Shown in pieces: positions 31,707 to 64,000 of a stretch of DNA of 64,000 nt (position 1 is its first letter; the number at the start of each line of letters is the position of its first letter). Source of the DNA: Cristatella mucedo (lineage: Eukaryota > Bryozoa > Phylactolaemata > Cristatellidae); NCBI GenBank assembly GCA_009760855.2, contig WPIO01000052.1:925001-989000 (forward strand). Reading direction: 5' to 3'. The notes under the pieces were generated by a model. That model made no database searches, was not told the DNA's origin, and worked only from the letters and a program-made list of their open reading frames with translations. The position numbers were made by a program, and so were the translations under genes.

Positions 31707-31900
31707 CAGCGGTTCTCTAGTCCTTCCTAATGCCGCGACCCTTTAATACAGTTCCTCATGTTGTGGCTACCCCAATCATACAATTATCGTGTGCAAAATG
31801 TGAAGACGCGTGTTTCCTGATGGTTTTAGGCGACCCCCGTGAAAGGGTCGTTCGACCCCCCCCCCCAAAGGGGTCGCGTTCCACAGGTTGAGAAGTGCTG
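31707..31900. mobile_element. hAT MITE, SPIN-like (copy 1)
   Basis: Ends CAGCGGTTCTCTAG and GGTTGAGAAGTGCTG. The interior matches copy 2 in reverse: TAATGCCGCGACCCTTTAAT, CAGTTCCTCATGTTGTGG, GGCGACCCCCGTGAAAGGGT. Flanks TGCTAAGT / TGTTAGCT are a decayed 8-bp duplication at best. Confidence 0.82.
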
Positions 31901-31984
31901 TGTTAGCTAGTGTCCTGCAGCACACTAAAAGCCTATGAGGTTTTCGGTATGCAGTTATATTTACTTCATCTCACACAAAAACAA

Positions 31985-33560
31985 AAATTTAGAAGCTAAG
32001 TTGAGGCAGGGGGCACTCAAGGTAGTGAGTAGCATGGAAGTTGTCCAGGATGCATGTAAAGAATCTTCCACAGTCGGCAGCAGGACAGTAGATGTTGCTT
32101 AAGAATTTAGCAAGTGAGTTCCACAGCCTAGGACCTGCAGAGCTAAAGCTTCTGTCGCCAACGGTCTTTATGCTGAGGAATGGAACAGCTGTCCATACAG
32201 AACCTGGTGGTAAAAACTGGCAAATGAAACTGGTGAAGCAGTTCAGCTTGGTATGATGGAGCCAAACCATAACGGGCCGTGTGGGTTAGCTTAAGAACTT
32301 GACTTTGTATCCGTTGATCGACCAGGAGACATTCCAGCTCCTTCAACAAAGGTGACACGTGATTGAATTCCTTGGATGCTGTGGCGAGCCTTTTATTTCA
32401 TCACCAGCTGTAGAGGCGTGATGGCTTTTTTTGGTAGCTCAGTCAAAGCACTTTGTACAACCTAGCCATTACGAGGGTGCAATTACCGCTGTCCAAACTA
32501 GCCATCACGCGGATGCTAGTAAGATCCATAATCTGCCACCGTCGTCAGCATTCCCTCATCTTGCATAGGGATCGAATGACTAACTGTGGAATAGGTCTTG
32601 TATGAAACTTTTAAAGGACAAGTAGTTATCAAGGAGAGCACCTAAATGTTTCGCATTTAATGACGGTAGCACAACAGCATCAGTAATTAGAAGAGAAATG
32701 TTCCCAGCAGTAGGCTGAGGATGTACTGAGTAGGAGCTCGGTTTAATCATCTTTTAGCCAGAAAACTGGCTGACATTGAGAATCGAATGACTGCAAGCCA
32801 GGCATTCAATTCATCGGTCGCTATAGCTGGTTACAGTTAGTTAATCGTAATTCTTTGAGCCCGTGCCACTTTTCCGAGAGGCTCGGCACAAACTGGGAAC
32901 AGCAAAGGACCGATAGCAGACCCTTGTGGAACTCCATAGGTAATAAATATTTTGGATGAGACGTGAGCACATCATCGCCTGGACTGAACAATGTCGGATG
33001 TTTACGATTTGAACCTTGTCATAAACTCATCGGCCAGACCGATCGCTTTTGTCAATTCACGTAGTATGACATTGCGATCGATTGTGTCTAAAGAAGCCAA
33101 ACCGGATCTAGCAGGGCAGGGCAAGAGCAGAGCAGCTACTAGCGTCGTCGAGCTTCGTCCACTTGTCTTTGGTCAAACGTAAGAGCAGTTTCGGTGGTGT
33201 GGTGTCGCTTGAATCGCGGCTGAAAGTTTTGCGATAATTCATACTTGTCAGTGCGTTCTACAAGCTGCTCAGCGGCAGTGTGTTCGAGAACTTCGGATGT
33301 AGAGGGAAGAGGAGAAACTTGGCGATAGTTTGCTCGAATCGCGGAGTCCAATCTAGGCTTTCTTACGTATCGGTCGAACGATGGCCGATTCGAAACTTTG
33401 AAGCAACTCCTTTATTTCGCGAAAGATTAAAAGTCTGAGTCGTGGCTGGGTTAGGTTTGACTGCCAGCGAAGACCGAGGAGTGAGTCTTCCAGGCTAGTT
33501 CTTTTAACTGGACTTAACTGTGGCAATAGCTTCATTTACATAAACTCGGGAAAGTTTCCT
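31985..33560 (-). pseudogene. LINE-B reverse transcriptase fragment
   Basis: Minus-strand pieces in several frames: VLEHTAAEQLVERTDKYELS (thumb-side start of the RT), LDTIDRNVILRELTK (block A), a GVPQGSAIGPLLF-like block, LLKELECLLVDQRIQSQVLK, and SIKTVGDRSFSSAGPRLWNS. Related to but distinct from LINE-A; multiply frameshifted. Confidence 0.75.
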
Positions 33561-35514
33561 AAGGAAGGTTACAGGTTACGGACTCATCGCTTGCATAAGG
33601 CTGAGGTGGCTTAATGAACGTACACATACGTGCGGTTGTTTTAAATAAGGCAGATAACTTAATTTTCGTTGTTGGCGATTAAAGCAACGATCCGAGACGG
33701 CAAGCGGACACAGCCAGGCCGCTATGACAGAGACATTCTGTGACACGAGTTCCAGACTTTGGCCACCAATGTAAGTTGAACCATTAAAAATCTTCGAGTC
33801 AACCAAGAAATGAGCACACTTGGCTGTTGCTATTCAATAATGTGAATTTTGAGATCTCCAGCCGTCAATAACGGCCTGTCGCACAGGAAAAGTTTCCTAA
33901 CCACCTCGCATTATGTGCCATGTTACTCACTAGGGGTTCTACTTACCAGCGACCGGAGTACCTTCTTGAATGTTTTTGTATGATTGACTAAGCGTAATAT
34001 CCTGCTTAGTCATTAACTCTTGTTATCGGTTCTTCTAATGCAAGTGAGTTGTGAAAGGCCGGTATAGAGATTCAAATATCTTAGGCACTATATAAATATA
34101 TATATATATATATATTAGTTGTATAAATTATATATATTATCATTGTTGTTAAAGGGAAAGTGGTTGCCTCGTCTGTAGAAACGCCTAGAGGTCCAGCACC
34201 CGACAAGCCCAAAAACATTTCTAAGCCTGGTAGCCCCAGCCTGGTCCAAAAGTAGCCGTCAGTTAGGGGCTCGGCCTAACTATGAGGGAGCCTGAGGGGA
34301 GTGGGGTAAGTGAGTCGCCTTTCATGCCTGGTCTTGCATATTGCTGGCATAGAACATACACTGAAGTCCTGAACGGAACCACATCGACATAAACTGCTTG
34401 CCTACTGACCTTATACGCAGGCGACTAGGAAAGTAGTGACCGTTGTCAAATCCTGCCACAACACCAAAAAGTGAGGTAGACGTTAGATCTCAAACCTGAA
34501 ACGCACAGCCGCGGACACAAGCGAAATCCTGCTATCTCGGGCTTCCTTTTACCATGGTCACACTGCTTCCGGCACGATGCAAAGGAACGAGTATTCTGTC
34601 CAGCTGCAAAGGCAATGTTTAATGCTTATTAAAAAGAAAAGAGCAAAAAGCCTGTAGGATGCTGTCATCTCCGATGTAGGAGCTGAATCTTAGCCCTGCA
34701 GGGTTGGATGCACTTCACGATCTAGGCCGTGAGTTCGAGTCTTACAGTGGCCCACAAGGAATTACCAACTGAATTCGGGTTGCAGCAGCCGTTAAAGCTC
34801 CCTCGAGGCTGAGAAATCATCTAATTTACTTATGTCGCATAGCAGCTGTAGAGGACTGAATACAGAAGAGCTCATACTCGATGGTTAGTGCAAATGAAGA
34901 AGAATGCTCTGTGCCAACTGACAGTTTATCAAACATCAGTGCGATAATCAGAATTGCTCAATGCCAACGTTGGCAATAGACGGCTGCACGACATTCCTTT
35001 CGCGGCAAGCATCCAGATCTCATATATCAGATATTGGACATGGCAGCGATTATGAAGAATTCCAAAACCATTGTCCAGACGAGATTTCCTCTGAGTAGCA
35101 GCTGCAGCTGCTGCAACATATACAACCGTGCCTGCAGCGAAGCCATGGCAAGGGCAAGTATTTGATTCAGTAGACCGATCTCACCTCCATAATTAGGCTC
35201 TGTGGTAGTCAGCCGACGAACGGACCCAGTCAATCAACAGAGCAGATTTGCGATGGTCCCAGCCAGAACAGAATGAAGTCGCTTTAGCCGGAACAGTGTG
35301 GGCGACGAAGAGTAAGACAAGAAGAACATGTGCACGGGTTGTGCAATGTTTAGTGCTTTGAAGAGTCCCATAGCAAAAAAGGCACAAACATTTTTAAATA
35401 CCATCAGGCACCAATATTGAGCAGTCGCCGGAAATCGTCGATGTACTTTATGCTCGTCGACAGCCTGAAGCGTAAAACAGTGCGGCATCGGAAACAAGGT
35501 CAATCTTCAGGTTC

Positions 35515-35650
35515 TTAAGGCCAATCGCCAACGCGAAGTGCCTAGAAAGAAATTTAGTTCAGGCGGCTATAAAATGCTTCACCAGAATAATAATAATTAT
35601 TAGTGGTATATATATATATATATATATAATTATAATTATTATTATTAAGG
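35515..35650 (+). mobile_element. LINE/SINE-type tail with AT repeats
   Basis: GAAGTGCCTAGAAAGAAATTTAG...GGCGGCTATAAAATG followed by ATT/AT simple repeats. Confidence 0.65.
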
Positions 35651-36039
35651 TAAGGGGGAATATGCAATCGTGGCTGATGAAGACTTTAAAACTGCGAATT
35701 AAAGCATTGACGAAAATGGCAGCGGTGGCTAAGAAAGCGTGTCAACAGCTCTATATGGCAGAGCAATGTGCAAGTAGTGATGATATCGGTCTGCAGCTCC
35801 TATATCTGCCACAGCCGCTCCGTGTGGAAAAGATGAGCACGGTATGCTCGGTTCCCCATCGGAATGAAACTTTTGGCATTACTCGTAGGCAGCTGAAAAA
35901 AACTGAACCCAGTGACTGTCTGATGGAGACAACGAGTCACGAGAACTTCCGCGAGTCACAGCGAGTCGGAGTATCCCATCTCACGATTACATGTCGAGCG
36001 ACTTAACCCGCGAGCCCACCCGGCTCACCTCAGTCAACT

Positions 36040-36107
36040 TGATATTTAAAGTGTCTAGAAAAAGATTAAGTTCTCTGGAGGCGCTACACAAATGCATTAT
36101 TATTATT
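36040..36107 (+). mobile_element. LINE-A-type tail fragment
   Basis: TTAAAGTGTCTAGAAAAAGATTAAG, TTCTCTGGAGGCGCTACACAA, ATGCATTATTATTATT. Confidence 0.75.
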
Positions 36108-36227
36108 CGCTTTTGCATCTTTGCACGCGAGGTGATGCACAACTAAATATTCGCTCACCGACCGAGACCGGACGAAAAAGTAAGGATTTCAGGGAAATAC
36201 AAGCAAATAAATTTCCGCGAATTACAA

Positions 36228-36311
36228 AAAATACTAGCTGATTTAGCAGCCTCTTTTTGTATAGCGACAGAAGAGCCTTTAGGGCTATCACCACCGCTTG
36301 CAGTGGCGATA
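36228..36311 (-). repeat. SINE-B 3' fragment downstream of ERO1 stop
   Basis: Truncated copy of the second SINE family (TATAGCGACAGAAGAGCC..., read on +). It lies 120-205 bp past the ERO1 stop in the sense direction and so is probably in the 3' UTR. Confidence 0.8.
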
Positions 36312-36431
36312 CATTGTGAGTCTAAACCCGTCGGGGAAGTTTGTAAGGGCGAGGCGAGGACGTTGCCGTAAGCTGCAGCTGCAGGGGACTTGGGAGAGGG
36401 CGACTGTAGCAGGTTTTTGGCTCGCTGGGCC

Positions 36432-62223
<25,792 letters not shown>

Positions 62224-62519
62224 CTAAAAAAAAACCAGCAAAGCCGATGCCAACACACGGGCTAAGAGCACGTAACAACACAAGGCAATGAGCACATACT
62301 GCGCACTACGCACAATGCAGGGAATAAGGGCACATCGACCAGCCATGGAAGGCTGGCTGGCTCGACCAGGGTCGACGTTCTGCAATCCCATTGGAGAGAT
62401 GAGCCCTCATTAACAAATTCCTAGCAAAAGATAGCATTCGATTAAGTATAAGGTCTGCATGCCACGTCTACAAAACATAATTGACCTGTTCAAACCAACC
62501 TCTACCCATTAACCTAAGC

Positions 62520-62706
62520 CAGGGGTTCTAAAACTATGGGTCACGACCCCTTTGGGGGTCGAACGATCCTTTCACAGAGGTCGCCTAAGACCATCAGAAA
62601 ACACGAATTTCCACATTTCGCACACAATAATTTGATGGTTGGGGGTCGTCATAACATGAGGACCTGTATTAAAGAACCGCGGCATTAGGGAGGTTGAGAA
62701 CCACTG
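62520..62706. mobile_element. hAT MITE, SPIN-like (copy 2) with intact 8-bp duplication
   Basis: 187 bp with ends CAGGGGTTCTAAAACTATGG and GGTTGAGAACCACTG. Interior GGGTCGAACGATCCTTTCAC, GGTCGCCTAAGACCATCAG, TTGGGGGTCGTCATAACATG. Flanked by ACCTAAGC on both sides (62512-62519, 62707-62714), the 8-bp signature of hAT insertion. No transposase. Confidence 0.92.
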
Positions 62707-62786
62707 ACCTAAGCTAATGGATAGCATTCAGAATAGATTTAGGATACACTGTATACCATCCATCATTCTTGAATGCCTTATATTAA

Positions 62787-63960
62787 TAATACTTACAACA
62801 ATAATGGTACATTTGTGAAGCAACCTCATAGAACTTTACCTGTCTCTAGGCACTTGAAAAACGCTGTAAGGGAAGCATGACATTATGGTTGGCAGTAACA
62901 CATACAATGTCAATATGCATAATATGGCTTGCTGTGACATTCAGTGTCAACACGCTTAATCGCACAAAAAGACACCAAGAAGGACCCAGCAGATTCTGTG
63001 AGGAACCGGTGCATTTTTAGCTCATTTTTAAATGTAGTCAAGTCAGGTATGTCGTGACAACAGTCACGAGTGAGTTCTAGGCTTTGAGAACACAGGAACT
63101 GAAGGCACGGTCACCAAAATAGAATTTGAGGTTGGTTCGAGGCAAAGCTATACGATTTGAGTCAGAAGTGCAGATGATATGATGCCTAGCTAGTTTAGGG
63201 AGTAGATCTGTAGGTAGGCTGCAGCAGGAGAATGAAGGTACCCAAACGTAAGTGGCTAAACTTTGAAGTCGATGCACTGTTTGATTGGGAGCCGTTACAG
63301 GTCGGCAAGAAGTGTTGTGACGGGCCAACTGCAATGCTCACGACAGACAAGCCTAGCTGCAGAGTTTTGCACCAGCTGTATGCTCCTGATTGCACAGGCC
63401 AGTAGACCAGCGAGCTGTGAATTACAGAAGTAGAGACAGGGTGTAACAGATGCATGGACCAATTTAGATGTGGTATCCCTGTCTAAACAAGCCCAAATTT
63501 TCGCGATGTTATGTGGCTGAAAGTAGGCAGACTTGACGGTGGAGCTGATGTAGTCGTCTAATGAAAGGTTACTTTGGAACAAGAACCTAGTTTATATGCA
63601 GATTCAACAAGAGATATGCTGGCAGAGCTGATTTTGAGCGTTAGGTTTCCTGATTTCTGAATCACACCTGGTTTGCCCATAACTAGTAAGTTCATTTTGT
63701 CGTCATTCAATTTAAGAAAGTTTGCAGCCATCCATGTGCCGATGTCATCAATACATGCAGCAAGAGAATTGAGAGAATTCGACATTCTGGAGGGCTGGAA
63801 GGGATAAAATCAAAGGTACAACTGGGTGTCATCTGCATTAATGTGAAAGCCTAGATTGTGCCCGGCAATCAAATCGGCAAGAAGGAGAGTATAAACTGTG
63901 AAAAGAAGCAGATCGAGCACAGACCCCTGAGGCACCCTGTACGCAAGTGAATCCTCGGAT
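62787..63960 (-). pseudogene. LINE-A RT 3' portion
   Basis: Minus-strand pieces LNDDKMNLLVMGKPGVIQKS, SISLVESAYKLG, QSNLSLDDYISSTVKSAYF, LVQNSAARLVCREHCS, then a diverged 3' UTR. Frameshifted; it stops shortly before the window edge. Confidence 0.9.
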
Positions 63961-64000
63961 AATATCTGATATAACTAGTAATATCATCTAATTCATTTGC

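Larger units (their letters stand above)
29349..36431. other. Convergent intergenic region GPR137-ERO1
   Basis: No gene recognised. It contains LINE-A (30412), a (GAACTT)n tract (30187), a SPIN-like hAT MITE (31707), a LINE-B fragment (31985), LINE/SINE tails (34040, 35515, 36040) and a SINE-B fragment. Small minus-strand frames at 35027-35503 have no similarity I can name. Confidence 0.7.
62224..64000. other. Right flank: ERO1 upstream intron or 5' region
   Basis: Contains only the hAT MITE and the LINE-A fragment. The signal-peptide exon of ERO1 was not found here. Confidence 0.6.

Overview
The window is nuclear DNA from a metazoan, most likely an invertebrate bilaterian. I cannot name the species. 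Three animal genes are split by GT-AG introns. The rest is repeat-rich: (GA)n/(CT)n microsatellites, L2/CR1-type non-LTR retrotransposon copies, two tRNA-headed SINE families and small DNA transposons. There are no bacterial features, CRISPR arrays, rRNA genes or functional tRNA genes.

Layout. Positions 2805-8411 (minus strand) hold a complete four-exon LRRC73-type leucine-rich-repeat gene. Its start codon lies only 385 bp from that of a divergent complete six-exon GPR137-type seven-pass membrane protein gene (8797-29348, plus strand), so the two probably share a promoter region. A roughly 7 kb gene-free, repeat-filled interval follows (29349-36431). Positions 36432-62223 (minus) hold 13 exons of ERO1, the ER thiol oxidase that recharges protein disulfide isomerase. 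It includes every catalytic motif and the stop codon; only the first exon, with the signal peptide, is off the right edge. GPR137 and ERO1 are convergent. Exon joins were worked out by hand from splice signals, reading phase and family similarity. All joins are in frame and add up to about 280, 400 and 444+ residues, close to the family sizes.

The three genes show no shared pathway: LRRC73 is uncharacterised, GPR137 proteins act at lysosomes in Rag/mTORC1 control, and ERO1 works in ER oxidative folding. The neighbourhood matters mainly for gene structure. Repeats sit within tens of bases of several exons. One ERO1 intron appears to use a GC donor, and the last ERO1 intron has a tandem NAGNAG acceptor.

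The mobile fraction is dominated by one L2/CR1-like LINE family (best copy 58390-61612, broken ORF). Its 3' end, a two-tier hairpin followed by (ATT)n, is also carried by a tRNA-derived SINE, which suggests the SINE uses the LINE machinery. A second SINE family, a second LINE family, a fragment of a restriction-like-endonuclease LINE, two hAT (SPIN-like) MITEs and one pogo/Tigger-like MITE are also present. Several short perfect hairpins with tiny loops are unexplained. I found no clearly new multi-gene system.
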